Source: Candidatus Eremiobacterota bacterium
GTDB taxonomy: Bacteria > Vulcanimicrobiota > Vulcanimicrobiia > Vulcanimicrobiales > Vulcanimicrobiaceae
Length of the DNA stretch: 64,000 nucleotides
Direction of reading: 5' to 3'
Assembly (NCBI GenBank): GCA_019235885.1
Contig: JAFAKB010000011.1
Coordinates: 1 to 64,000 of the forward strand
Shown: positions 50,043 to 57,651 of the stretch, piece by piece
Layout: every line of letters begins with the position of its first letter
How positions within the stretch are numbered: position 1 is the stretch's first letter
Notes under the pieces: model-generated
Database searches by the model: none
Told to the model about the DNA's origin: nothing
Seen by the model: the letters and a program-made list of their open reading frames with translations, nothing else
Program-made: the position numbers and the translations under genes

Positions 50043-51074
50043 TCACAACTGCACGAGGTGCAGAAAGCGCGCGATCCCGTCGTGCTCGCCTTCGGCGTGC
50101 GCGACCAGCGTGCAGCCGGTTCGCCGGTAGATCTCCCGCCACGCGTCCAGGTTCGCGGGCGGCACGCCTTCGCCGGAGACGACTTGCGCGAGGTCGTGGA
50201 GGAGCGTGCGGCGGAAGCGCACCGGCTCGTCGCCGACCGCGCCGAGCCGGCCGTAGTAGTCGAACAGAAATAGGAAACGATTCGGGAAGAGCGCCTGGAG
50301 CGCGCGCAAGAAGTCGTCGACCGAACGGCCGCGGTAGCCCGCGGCGTACGCGTTCGCGACGCTGACGGCGGCGAGCGCGTCGACGCTCGCGCGGCGCTCC
50401 TCGGACAGCAGCACGCCGACTTCCGCGAGATCGCCGCACACCACTTCGACGCGCCCGTCCAAGCCGCGCGCCGCGAGCAGCTGCCGTGCTGCGCCGACGG
50501 CGGCCGGGTTGGCGTCGATTCCGATCCCGTGAAACGCCGGACTGCTCTCCGCGAGTGCGGCGAGCAGCTGACCGCCGCCGCAGCCGACGTCGAGCAGCAC
50601 GTTGATGCCGAGCTCGCCGGCGAGCGCGACCAGCTCGGGTGCGTTCGAGCCGGTGCTGGCGCGCCGGTACGCGTCGGCGTGCCGCGCGCGGTCGACGAAC
50701 CGCCCGGCCTCGGCCGGCGCGCGCATCACTTCCTGCAAGTTCAGCAAGCAGGGACCGAAGGCGCCGGCGTATTGATCGAGCAGATACGCGGCCGTCCCGC
50801 TCTCGCGGTACGCCGCGCTCGCGGTGAACCGCGCCCCGCGCGGATCGTCGATTCGCTCGACGAGGTCCGAGCGCAGCGCCGCGTACTCGAGCAGCTTCAC
50901 GAGCGCGCCGGCGTCGAAGCCGAGCCGTTCGGCGAGCGGCACCACGTCTTCGCCGGCGCCGAGCGCGGCGAGGACGCCTTCACGGTGCAAAAAATCGAGC
51001 ACCGCCGCGACGTACGTCCCTTCCAGCGCGTCGAGCAGCGTGAGGCGCGCGCCGTCGTGCGGAGCGCCGGACAT
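50043..51074 (-). CDS. SAM-dependent methyltransferase of the RiPP operon
   Basis: A 343-residue methyltransferase. The N-terminal part (about 10-90) is helical, like the dimerisation winged-helix of O-methyltransferases (LLDALEGTYVAAVLDFLHRE). The Rossmann core follows with the SAM motif LLDVGCGGGQLLAAL (160-174) and the acidic VVCGDLAEVG. It begins 2 bp after the radical SAM gene stop and is the last gene of the minus-strand RiPP operon. In aminopyruvatide clusters a methyltransferase acts on the carbon next to the MNIO-made alpha-keto acid; here that is only a hypothesis. Confidence 0.85.
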   Translation of the reverse strand: MSGAPHDGARLTLLDALEGTYVAAVLDFLHREGVLAALGAGEDVVPLAERLGFDAGALVKLLEYAALRSDLVERIDDPRGARFTASAAYRESGTAAYLLDQYAGAFGPCLLNLQEVMRAPAEAGRFVDRARHADAYRRASTGSNAPELVALAGELGINVLLDVGCGGGQLLAALAESSPAFHGIGIDANPAAVGAARQLLAARGLDGRVEVVCGDLAEVGVLLSEERRASVDALAAVSVANAYAAGYRGRSVDDFLRALQALFPNRFLFLFDYYGRLGAVGDEPVRFRRTLLHDLAQVVSGEGVPPANLDAWREIYRRTGCTLVAHAEGEHDGIARFLHLVQL

Positions 51075-51076
51075 CC

Positions 51077-53065
51077 CTAGCCGGCGGCGACGAGCGTGCG
51101 CCGCGGCAGCTCGCACACGAGCGCGCCGAGCTCGACCAGCGATGCGACGCCGTTCCAATCGGCGAACGGCTCCGTGCATCGCGCGGCTGCCGCGCCGTAC
51201 TCCCAGTACGACGCCGGCCGCTCGAACGCACGCAGAACGCCCGCGGTCGCCGTGCCGATCGCATAGGTCGCGACGATCTTTTTCCCGGCCGCGGGCGTGC
51301 ACACGAGCAGCAGCGTCGTGAGCGGGCCGTCGGACGACGTCAGCGGTTCGGCCTCGCCGTGTTCGAACCGCCGCAGCAGCGCAACGCAGTCGTGCACGTC
51401 CTCGAGCACGGCGGCGCGTGCGCTCAGCCGCAGCGCGACGTCGCGCGGGTCGCCGTGCGCGCCCAAAAGCGGGGGCGCATTCGGCTCGCGCGCGGCGCAA
51501 ATCGCATTCGACGCGTGCGCGTAGCGAAACAGCGAAACCAGCTGGTGGCGCGCGCCGAAGCGCGCGGTGAGGAACGCGATCAGGTCGGACGCGCTCGCGC
51601 CGTCCGCCGTGACGGCGCGCTCCCCGTACCACTCGTACGCTTCGCGCATGAAGTGGGCGAGGCTCCCGCCGAACGCGCGCAGCGCGCACACCGCGGCCGG
51701 GCGGCCCAGCGTGCAGAGCGCGATCCAGGCCGACGCAACGAAGACGTTTCGCGCGCGCGGGAGCACCGTCGCAAAGTGCTGGTGGTTCGCGAAGATCGCC
51801 GGCTCGGCGGCGAGCAGCGCGCCGTCGTCCGGGTGCAGGCGCGGAAAGTTGAAGTCGGTGACGTAGCCATCGAAGCGCAGCGCGGCGTGGTGCTCCTCGA
51901 TCAGCTGCGTGCCGGGCTCGGGGGTGAGCAGATGGATCTGCGAGGTCGTCCGCGCACCGGGCCGGCACCACAGGCGGCCGGCCATCTCGAGCGTCGCGTC
52001 CTGGTCGGCGCGCTCTTCGTCGGGATAACCGATGATGAACGAGGCGGTCGAGCGTATTCCGTTCGCGTCGCAGGCGTCGAGCACCGGCTCGACTTCGGCC
52101 AGATCGAGCCGCTTGCGCGAGCGCCGCTGCATGCGCTCGCTGCCCGCTTCGATCCCGAAGTAGATGCTGCGGCAGCCGGCACGCGCCATCGTCGACAGCA
52201 GCTCCGGATCGACGCAGTCGGTGCGCGCCGAGCAGCCCCACGTGTACGTGCGGTCGAACAGCGCCTCGCAGAACGCGCGCACCTTCGTGCGGTTCACCGT
52301 GAACAGGTCGTGGTTCAGCTTGAAGTCGCTGAACCCGTAGGTCCGGTGCAGGTGATCCATCTCGGCGAGCAGCCGCGCGACGCTCTTGAGCCGGTAGCTG
52401 CGCCCGAAGAACGACGCGGTCGAGCAGAACGTGCAGCTGAACGGACAGCCGCGACCGGCCTCGACGCGGATCGTTTCGAGCCCGAGCTCGCCGATCGGAT
52501 AACAGTCATACGCCGGGACGGGGAGCCCGTCGAGGTCCTGCACGATCGGGCTCGCCGCGCCGCAGACGAGCTCGCCCGCCGCCCCGCGGTACGAGACGCC
52601 GGTGAGCTCACCGAAATCGCGTTCGTGAACCCGCGCGAGGAGCGGGAGCAGCGTCTCCTCGGCTTCGCCGCGCACGACGAAGTCGAACTGCGGAAAGCGA
52701 TTCACGATCTCGCGGTGGAGGATCGTCGCGTGCGGTCCGCCGAGCAGAACCGGCAGCGCGAGATCGATCTGCTTCAGCCGGCGCGCGACGTTGACGACGC
52801 AGTGCATGTTGCAGCCCAGCGCCGTGAAGCCGACGACGTCCGGTCCGCGCGCTGCAATCTGCTCCGCCATCGCCGAGTAGAGCGAAGCGTCCAGCGCGAG
52901 CTCGCCGCGCGTCAGCGCCAGCTTCGGGTCGTACACCTGCGCGTCGACTCCGGCGCCGCGCGCGACGGCGACCAGCGAGAGCAGTCCGAGGTGCGGCTGC
53001 AGGTCGAACACCGGCGCGCTCGCCGTGCCTTCGTAGAGCAGGTTGTCGACGAAGACTACGCGCAC
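51077..53065 (-). CDS. Cobalamin-dependent radical SAM enzyme with long C-terminal extension
   Basis: A 662-residue enzyme. Residues 1-150 form a B12-binding-type Rossmann domain (MRVVFVDNLLYEG, PDVVGFTALGCNMHC, LPVLLGGPHA). The radical SAM core has Cys207, Cys211 and Cys214 in RGCPFSCTFCST, then FSDFKLNHDLFTVN, IYFGIEAGSERMQ and ASFIIGYPDEE. About 230 further residues after residue 430 do not resemble the core and include a segment VASLVELGALVCEL. B12-radical SAM enzymes methylate unactivated carbons. Its GTG start overlaps the partner gene by 10 bp. It probably C-methylates the precursor peptide. Confidence 0.88.
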   Translation of the reverse strand: MRVVFVDNLLYEGTASAPVFDLQPHLGLLSLVAVARGAGVDAQVYDPKLALTRGELALDASLYSAMAEQIAARGPDVVGFTALGCNMHCVVNVARRLKQIDLALPVLLGGPHATILHREIVNRFPQFDFVVRGEAEETLLPLLARVHERDFGELTGVSYRGAAGELVCGAASPIVQDLDGLPVPAYDCYPIGELGLETIRVEAGRGCPFSCTFCSTASFFGRSYRLKSVARLLAEMDHLHRTYGFSDFKLNHDLFTVNRTKVRAFCEALFDRTYTWGCSARTDCVDPELLSTMARAGCRSIYFGIEAGSERMQRRSRKRLDLAEVEPVLDACDANGIRSTASFIIGYPDEERADQDATLEMAGRLWCRPGARTTSQIHLLTPEPGTQLIEEHHAALRFDGYVTDFNFPRLHPDDGALLAAEPAIFANHQHFATVLPRARNVFVASAWIALCTLGRPAAVCALRAFGGSLAHFMREAYEWYGERAVTADGASASDLIAFLTARFGARHQLVSLFRYAHASNAICAAREPNAPPLLGAHGDPRDVALRLSARAAVLEDVHDCVALLRRFEHGEAEPLTSSDGPLTTLLLVCTPAAGKKIVATYAIGTATAGVLRAFERPASYWEYGAAAARCTEPFADWNGVASLVELGALVCELPRRTLVAAG

Positions 53066-53838
53066 GCGGCGCCGCTCGTGATGAACCCTTGCGCCGCGGC
53101 GTCGGCGAAGAACTCCTCGACGCGCGCCGGCACCAGCTTGCCGAACCCCAGCGCGGCGACGGCGGCGGCGACGTCGTGCGCACTGCGCCGCCCGTCGACG
53201 AGCGAGAGCAGCAGCCAGGTGAGCTCGTCGACTTCGAAAAACGCGACCTCCGCGCGATCCGGCATGCGCCGGTAGAGCAGGATCTGCTCGCGCAGCACCA
53301 CGTCCGTCGCGAAGTCGAAGCGCCGGGCGCGCAACGCCGCGCACGCGCGCCCGACGTCGACGCCGTAGCGGTTGAACGCCGCGCCGCCGCGCCAGCGCAG
53401 CGCCTTGCCCGGGCCGAAATCCGGCGCGTCGGCCGTGGTCGTAAGGCGGTGCACCGTCGACTCGTGCAGCAGCACGCCGCGCAGCAGCGCGCGCATCTCG
53501 GCCGGCCGCTCTGCGACGAAGTCGTCGAGCTGCCGGCCGAGCAGCTCGATGCGGCGCTGGTCCGAGAGTGGACCCTGCGCGCGCTCCGCCGCGAACGCCG
53601 GCGCGTAGGCGGCGAAGAAGTCGATCTCGGCGCCCAACAGCGCGAGCAGTCGGAACGTGCACGGCAGCACGGTGCGCAGCGGGTTGTGCTTGACCTTGGT
53701 GATGAACCCGGCGAACAGCGCCAGCTTCTTCAGATCGGCGCCCTCGAACACAGCCGTTTCGTCCGCGCGCGCCGCCGCCAGGAACGCCGGCTCGCTCAGG
53801 CAGCGCGCTACGAAAGCGTGAGCGCGGTCGGCGTCCAC
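53056..53838 (-). CDS. MNIO partner protein with PqqD/RRE-like C-terminal domain
   Basis: A 260-residue protein. The middle (NPLRTVLPCTFRLLALLG, FFAAYAPAFAAE, RQLDDFVAERP) is helical, like the DUF2063/MbnC-type partners that work with DUF692 oxidases. The C-terminal 70 residues (VAFFEVDELTWLLLSLVDGR, DVAAAVAALGFGKLV, ARVEEFFADAAAQGFI) follow the strand-turn-helix pattern of PqqD-type RiPP recognition elements. It would hold the leader of the precursor and position the core for the oxidase. It overlaps the MNIO gene by 31 bp and the radical SAM gene by 10 bp, which supports a complex. Confidence 0.75.
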   Translation of the reverse strand: MDADRAHAFVARCLSEPAFLAAARADETAVFEGADLKKLALFAGFITKVKHNPLRTVLPCTFRLLALLGAEIDFFAAYAPAFAAERAQGPLSDQRRIELLGRQLDDFVAERPAEMRALLRGVLLHESTVHRLTTTADAPDFGPGKALRWRGGAAFNRYGVDVGRACAALRARRFDFATDVVLREQILLYRRMPDRAEVAFFEVDELTWLLLSLVDGRRSAHDVAAAVAALGFGKLVPARVEEFFADAAAQGFITSGAACA

Positions 53839-54734
53839 GTCGGCTCACGCCGGTGCGCGGCTGCGGCGATGAGGCTGCGCGCGCGGCCAACGTCGCCCTC
53901 GACGATCTCGAGCGGGAAGCCGGCGTCCCAGTTGTACTCGATCGTCACCGCGCGCGGCATCGTGCGCGCGAGTAAACGCTCGAGCAGCTCGAACACGACC
54001 GGCGGCGCCGGCTCGACGTGATCGTCCCACGCGACCCCCGACTGCTCGCGCGCGCCCGACAGGTGAACTTCCACCACGCGCTCGAGCGGCAGCGCGTCGA
54101 GCGCTTCGAACGGGTCGGCGCCGGTGTTGCGGCAGGTCGCCCACAGGTGCGCGAGGTCGAGCAGCAGCAGCACGTCGTCCGAGCGCGCGCACAGCTCGCA
54201 CAGGAACGCGAACTGCGACATCGTGCTGCCGGGCATCGTGAAGTAGATCGGTCCGTTCTCGAGCAGCACCGGGAGCCCGAAGCGCCGCGTCCACGCGCCG
54301 AGCGCGGCGGCGACGCGGTCGATCACCGCGGCGCTGAGCTGCGGGCTGACCGTGTAGCCGACGTTGAACGGCGCGGCGGGAGCGCTTCCCGCGGTGAACG
54401 CGGGGTGCTCTGCGTATTCGCGCAACACGCCGTCGGCGCGCACGTACGCGAGGTGCTCGCCGAGCCACGGCGTCTTCGTCTCGGTGATCCAGCGCTCGAG
54501 CTGCTCGACGGTCTCCGCCGCGGGCGGAACGTTCCCGGCCAGCGACAAGCTCGCGCAGTGCAGAACGAGCGGCGTCTCCCGGCAGTGCTGCGCCACGTCC
54601 GGCGTGCCGGCGAGCTGCTCGAACGCGATCTCGACGAAGTCGACCAGTCCCGGCGCTGTTGCGAGCAGCGTTCGGGTGTACGGGCTGTAGGCGACCCCGA
54701 CCGCGGTGCTAGTCGATCCTTTGGTCGAAACCAC
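53808..54734 (-). CDS. DUF692 / multinuclear non-haem iron oxidase (MNIO) of the RiPP operon
   Basis: A 308-residue TIM-barrel oxidase. Metal-ligand candidates are in place: His59 (LVLHCASLSLAG), Glu93 and His94 (WLGEHLAYV), Glu159 (LLENGPIYF), Asp193 and His196 (LLDLAHLW), His224 (VEVHLSGA), Asp238/His239 (WDDHVEP) and Glu266 (TIEYNWD). Family members bind two or three irons and oxidise Cys, Asn or Asp residues of RiPP precursors. The GTG at 54734 overlaps the precursor gene by 26 bp; an AAAGGA further in has no usable start after it. This is the key enzyme of the locus. Confidence 0.88.
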   Translation of the reverse strand: MVSTKGSTSTAVGVAYSPYTRTLLATAPGLVDFVEIAFEQLAGTPDVAQHCRETPLVLHCASLSLAGNVPPAAETVEQLERWITETKTPWLGEHLAYVRADGVLREYAEHPAFTAGSAPAAPFNVGYTVSPQLSAAVIDRVAAALGAWTRRFGLPVLLENGPIYFTMPGSTMSQFAFLCELCARSDDVLLLLDLAHLWATCRNTGADPFEALDALPLERVVEVHLSGAREQSGVAWDDHVEPAPPVVFELLERLLARTMPRAVTIEYNWDAGFPLEIVEGDVGRARSLIAAAAHRREPTWTPTALTLS

Positions 54735-54894
54735 CGTCGCTGCCGAGCGCGAAGCCTTTGAGCTCAGAGGTGATCGTGAGCTTGCCGCGCTTCTCGATGC
54801 ACTCGTGGATCTTCGCCTTCGTCGCCTCGTCGGTGATGTTCACTTCGACGTGATACTTGTGCCCGGTGTCTCCGGACCGTCCTTCACTCGCCAT
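54709..54894 (-). CDS. Candidate RiPP precursor peptide (61 residues, ends in Asp)
   Basis: A 61-residue peptide starting MASEGRSGDTGHKYHVEVN, with AGGGGGCC just before the ATG at 54894. Residues 12-46 look like a structured leader (EVNITDEATKAKIHECIEKR, then KLTITSELK). The tail GFALGSDGGFDQRID has Asp at 53, 57 and 61, one every four residues, and ends in Asp61. The only Cys (32) is in the leader, so Cys-based MNIO chemistry is unlikely and Asp is the likely target. It is the first gene of the operon and overlaps the MNIO gene. No protease or transporter gene is adjacent. Confidence 0.7.
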   Translation of the reverse strand: MASEGRSGDTGHKYHVEVNITDEATKAKIHECIEKRGKLTITSELKGFALGSDGGFDQRID

Positions 54895-54970
54895 GGAGGC
54901 CCCCTTTCGTGCGGCAGTGACGTTCCGCAATCTTAGCTCAAAGCGCTGCCCGAGGCAAGCGTCTCGGCCG

Positions 54971-55987
54971 CTAGACCCCGTGAGCGAAGATCTTCCGCGC
55001 GAACCGGTAGACGAGGTATGCGAACGCGCCGAACACCAGCAGCAGCACGGCGAGATCGGTCAGCCCGCTGAACCCCGCGACGCCGTCGCCGAACAATGCG
55101 ACGGCCCGCGACGAGAGCCAGAGGTTCAGCCGCGCGACCGGGTTGACGGCGCGACCGTTCGCGTCGACCTGCGCCAGGATCTGCGCGGGCAGCCAGGACG
55201 GGTCGGGGAACATCTCGGCGATGCGGCCGTCGCGGTCGACGATCACCGTGTTCTCGGCGTGGATCAGCCCGCCGTTCGGATCGGGGAACGCTGCGACGCC
55301 GAAACCCGCGGCGAAGTCGAGCGTCGGTTCGGCGTCGCCGACGACGAGGCTCCAGCGCTTCGGATCGGCGCCGAACGTCCGCGCGTAGCGCGCGAGCACC
55401 GGCGGGCGGTCGTAGGCGGGATCGAGCGTCACCTCGACGAGGTGCAGGCTGCGCCCGCCGCGCTGCTGCTGGAGCTGGCGGAACTTCGCGCTGATCAGCG
55501 GGCACATGCGCGCGTCTTGGCAGCGCGTGTAGATGAACGACAGCACGACCGCCTGGCCGCGCAGCTGCGAGAACCGGAACGGCTTGCCGTTCTGATCGAC
55601 GAACGGCGTGTCGGGCACGAGCTCGCCGACGTGCAGCTGCTTCACATGACGCGCGCCGGCGTTCTCGGTGAGCGCTTGCGCGGCGCCGCTGCGCACGTTG
55701 CGCAGCGTCCAGGGTTCCGTGCGCGTGTCGACGTCGGCGTCGATCACCGCGCCGGGCTGAAGCTGCGCCGCACGTTCCTTCGGCACAATGCGAAACGGCA
55801 TCGTCATCGCCGGCATCGCGCCGAACGCGTCGTGGCGCACGATCGCTTCGCCGGTCTTGGGCGTCACCGCCAGGACGACGCCGTGCAACTGTGCCGTGCC
55901 GCTCGCGCAGGCCGGGAACGGCAGCGCGAGGGCTGCTGCGAGTGCGAGCACCACGGCGGCGAAGGCCGGCCGGCTCACGTTTGGCAT
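54971..55987 (-). CDS. Copper chaperone: CusF-like domain fused to Sco1/SenC, membrane-anchored
   Basis: A 338-residue exported protein. A signal peptide ends near ACASG. Residues 34-100 form a CusF-type copper domain (HGVVLAVTPKTGEAIVRH and AMPAMTMPF with Met ligands). The Sco thioredoxin-like domain follows, with Cys156 and Cys162 in YTRCQDARMCPL (CX5C instead of the usual CX3C) and a later IHAENTVIVDRDG holding the third copper ligand. A C-terminal membrane helix (TDLAVLLLVFGAFAYLVY) anchors it. It probably loads copper into the CuA or CuB site of cytochrome oxidase. Confidence 0.87.
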   Translation of the reverse strand: MPNVSRPAFAAVVLALAAALALPFPACASGTAQLHGVVLAVTPKTGEAIVRHDAFGAMPAMTMPFRIVPKERAAQLQPGAVIDADVDTRTEPWTLRNVRSGAAQALTENAGARHVKQLHVGELVPDTPFVDQNGKPFRFSQLRGQAVVLSFIYTRCQDARMCPLISAKFRQLQQQRGGRSLHLVEVTLDPAYDRPPVLARYARTFGADPKRWSLVVGDAEPTLDFAAGFGVAAFPDPNGGLIHAENTVIVDRDGRIAEMFPDPSWLPAQILAQVDANGRAVNPVARLNLWLSSRAVALFGDGVAGFSGLTDLAVLLLVFGAFAYLVYRFARKIFAHGV

Positions 55988-56116
55988 TGTCTATTTTTTC
56001 GCGGCCGGCGCACCGTTTCCGGCTGGGAAGCGGCGATCCGCCGCCGAAGCTGCGCCTGCTCGGCGAAACGCCGAGACCGCAATTGTCACTCCGATATACA
56101 GCTCAAGGAGACGTGA

Positions 56117-56416
56117 ATGAACGAGAACGACACGCCGATCTCACGCGGCGGCATGCTCCAAAGAATGGCCGTCGCCCCGATCGCGATCGGCGCGTTTGCA
56201 GCCCTGCAGGCGGAGGCCGACGCCGCCGCCTCGATCGACAAGAAGACAGCCGCCTACGTCGACCATCCGAATCACGGCCAGCAGTGCTCGGGCTGCAACC
56301 TCTTCCTGCCCGCGAAGAAGAACCCGATGAAGTCCGACGGAGCTTGCAAGCTGGTCAAAGGCAGCATCAGCCCGCACGGCTGGTGCAAGTTCTACTCGCC
56401 GAAGCCGCACCACTAG
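56117..56416 (+). CDS. High-potential iron-sulfur protein (HiPIP)
   Basis: A 99-residue exported electron carrier. A hydrophobic leader (MLQRMAVAPIAIGAFAALQA) precedes a mature part of about 60 residues with Cys57, Cys60, Cys77 and Cys90 (CSGCNLFLPA, DGACKLVKG, GWCKFYSPK). The C-x2-C-x16-C-x12-C spacing fits HiPIP, which binds one [4Fe-4S]3+/2+ cluster in the periplasm. HiPIPs carry electrons between the bc1-type complex and oxidase or reaction centre. The twin-arginine signal usual for HiPIP is not present in standard form (SRGGMLQRM). AAGGAG lies 6 nt before the ATG. Confidence 0.85.
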   Translation: MNENDTPISRGGMLQRMAVAPIAIGAFAALQAEADAAASIDKKTAAYVDHPNHGQQCSGCNLFLPAKKNPMKSDGACKLVKGSISPHGWCKFYSPKPHH

Positions 56417-56443
56417 CGGCAGAACCGGCCGAACCGGGGGCGT

Positions 56444-56629
56444 TTACTTGCGAACGTTCCCCGGGTTCGCCGTCTGCGGCGAGCTGGCGTTCAGGGCCAA
56501 CTCGTCCGCCGAGGGATAGGTGGACCACCCGCCGATGTTCCAGCGGCCGTCCGCGTAGTAGCTGCTCGCGGTGGGCCCGTTCGCGGCCTTGGTGAAGTCG
56601 TTGCACAAGGCAGGCTTGTCGGTGGGCAC
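56444..56629 (-). CDS. Small soluble protein, unknown
   Basis: A 61-residue protein beginning MPTDKPALCNDFTKAANGPT, then SYYADGRWNIGGWSTYPSAD and ending ANPGNVRK. An AGGAG with a 7-nt spacer precedes the GTG at 56629, a strong initiation signal, so the gene is probably real. It has one Cys and aromatic-rich, strand-like sequence, and no signal peptide. It is convergent with the HiPIP gene, 27 bp apart. No family is recognised. Confidence 0.6.
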   Translation of the reverse strand: MPTDKPALCNDFTKAANGPTASSYYADGRWNIGGWSTYPSADELALNASSPQTANPGNVRK

Positions 56630-56799
56630 GATGCTTCTCCTCTTGGAACGGCTTGGAACGGCGGCGCGGGACGCCGAACGCGGCTGATGGCGGTATTATA
56701 CCCGAACCCGGGTACGGAACGGTTCCGCGGGCGTTGCCCGCTCCCGCGCGCTTGGCCGCCGGGACCGGACGCGCCGGCCGGGAGGTCGAAGTAACGCTG

Positions 56800-57114
56800 A
56801 TGCCCACCCAAGACGAAGTTCGCGAAGCGCTGCGCGACGTGCAGGACCCCGAGCTCATGATGAGCATGGTCGACCTCGGGCTTATCTACGGCATCGACGT
56901 CGCGGGCGAACAAGACGAAGACGTGAAGGTCACCATGACCTTCACCTCGCCGATGTGTCCGGTCGGTCCCGAGTTCAAGAAGTCGGTCGAGGACAAAGTC
57001 AGCTCGCTGGAGGGCGTCAAGTCGGTCGCGGTCGAGATCACCTTCACGCCGCCGTGGGATCCGCGCATCCATGCCAGCGAGGACGCGAAATTCGACCTCG
57101 GAATCTGGTTCTAG
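56800..57114 (+). CDS. DUF59 (MIP18/SufT family) metal-sulfur cluster protein
   Basis: A 104-residue single-domain protein. PTQDEVREALRDVQDPELMM, then SMVDLGLIYGIDV, and the invariant Cys in MTFTSPMCPVGPEF identify the DUF59 family. Members help mature or deliver Fe-S clusters (SufT, PaaD, Cia2). The ATG at 56800 lies 15 nt after a GGAGG, a long spacing, and a nearby CTG would shorten it. An upstream TATTATACC could be part of a promoter. Its 170-bp upstream gap contains a short tandem repeat of TTGGAACGGC and no gene. Convergent with the PNPOx-like gene; the stops overlap by 4 bp. Confidence 0.88.
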   Translation: MPTQDEVREALRDVQDPELMMSMVDLGLIYGIDVAGEQDEDVKVTMTFTSPMCPVGPEFKKSVEDKVSSLEGVKSVAVEITFTPPWDPRIHASEDAKFDLGIWF

Positions 57115-57596
57115 CCGGCGCCCGCGCGAAGCAGCTCGACGATCGCCGCACCGCCCAGATCGTGCGCGGAGGCGAAGCCCAGCACGAGGCGGCCGCTCAG
57201 CGGCGCCAGCGAAACCGCTTGAAAATCCGGCAGCCTTCGTAACACGCGCACCGTTCCGCCCTGGCGCTGCTCGAGCGCCGACCAGATCGCTTCGGCCGGC
57301 GCCGACTCGGCCGCGTGCGGCCACACCGACACCGCAACCGACAAGCGCGTTCGCGTGTACGCGTCGCGCCGTTCCGCCTCGTCCTCGACGAGCAGCACGG
57401 ACGCGGGCCGCCGCGCCGCCAGGTTCGCGGCGTGCGCGGCCAGCCGGCTCACGACGATGCCGAACGCGCCGCCGGCGGGCGCGAACGGCACGTAGCTCAG
57501 CACTGGGACGCCGCTCTCGTCGATGGTCGCCAGCGCGAGCCACGACTGCGCCGCGATCAGCCGAGCCGCGGCGCCCCGGCGATCTTCTCCCTCCAT
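57111..57596 (-). CDS. Pyridoxamine-phosphate-oxidase-like split-barrel protein (HugZ-like)
   Basis: A 161-residue flavin- or haem-binding split-barrel protein. LIAAQSWLALATIDESGVPV and LSYVPFAPAGGAFGIVVSRL give the N-terminal strands, then AANLAARRPASVLLVEDEA. This segment is typical of the PNPOx-like family that includes HugZ haem oxygenases and general stress FMN proteins. The C-terminal part (VRVLRRLPDFQAVSLAPLSG) matches HugZ-type proteins more than PNPOx itself. Its cofactor and substrate cannot be fixed from sequence. Confidence 0.8.
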   Translation of the reverse strand: MEGEDRRGAAARLIAAQSWLALATIDESGVPVLSYVPFAPAGGAFGIVVSRLAAHAANLAARRPASVLLVEDEAERRDAYTRTRLSVAVSVWPHAAESAPAEAIWSALEQRQGGTVRVLRRLPDFQAVSLAPLSGRLVLGFASAHDLGGAAIVELLRAGAG

Positions 57597-57651
57597 GCAG
57601 CGCGATTCGACGACGGCGCCGGAGAAGCGTTCTCCGGGCCGCGCCGCGCGC

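Noticed and set aside
54709-54894. The 61-residue peptide as a stand-alone stress or DNA-binding protein
   Set aside because: Its overlap with the MNIO gene, position as first gene and Asp-rich tail fit a precursor better, though the folded-looking leader keeps some doubt.
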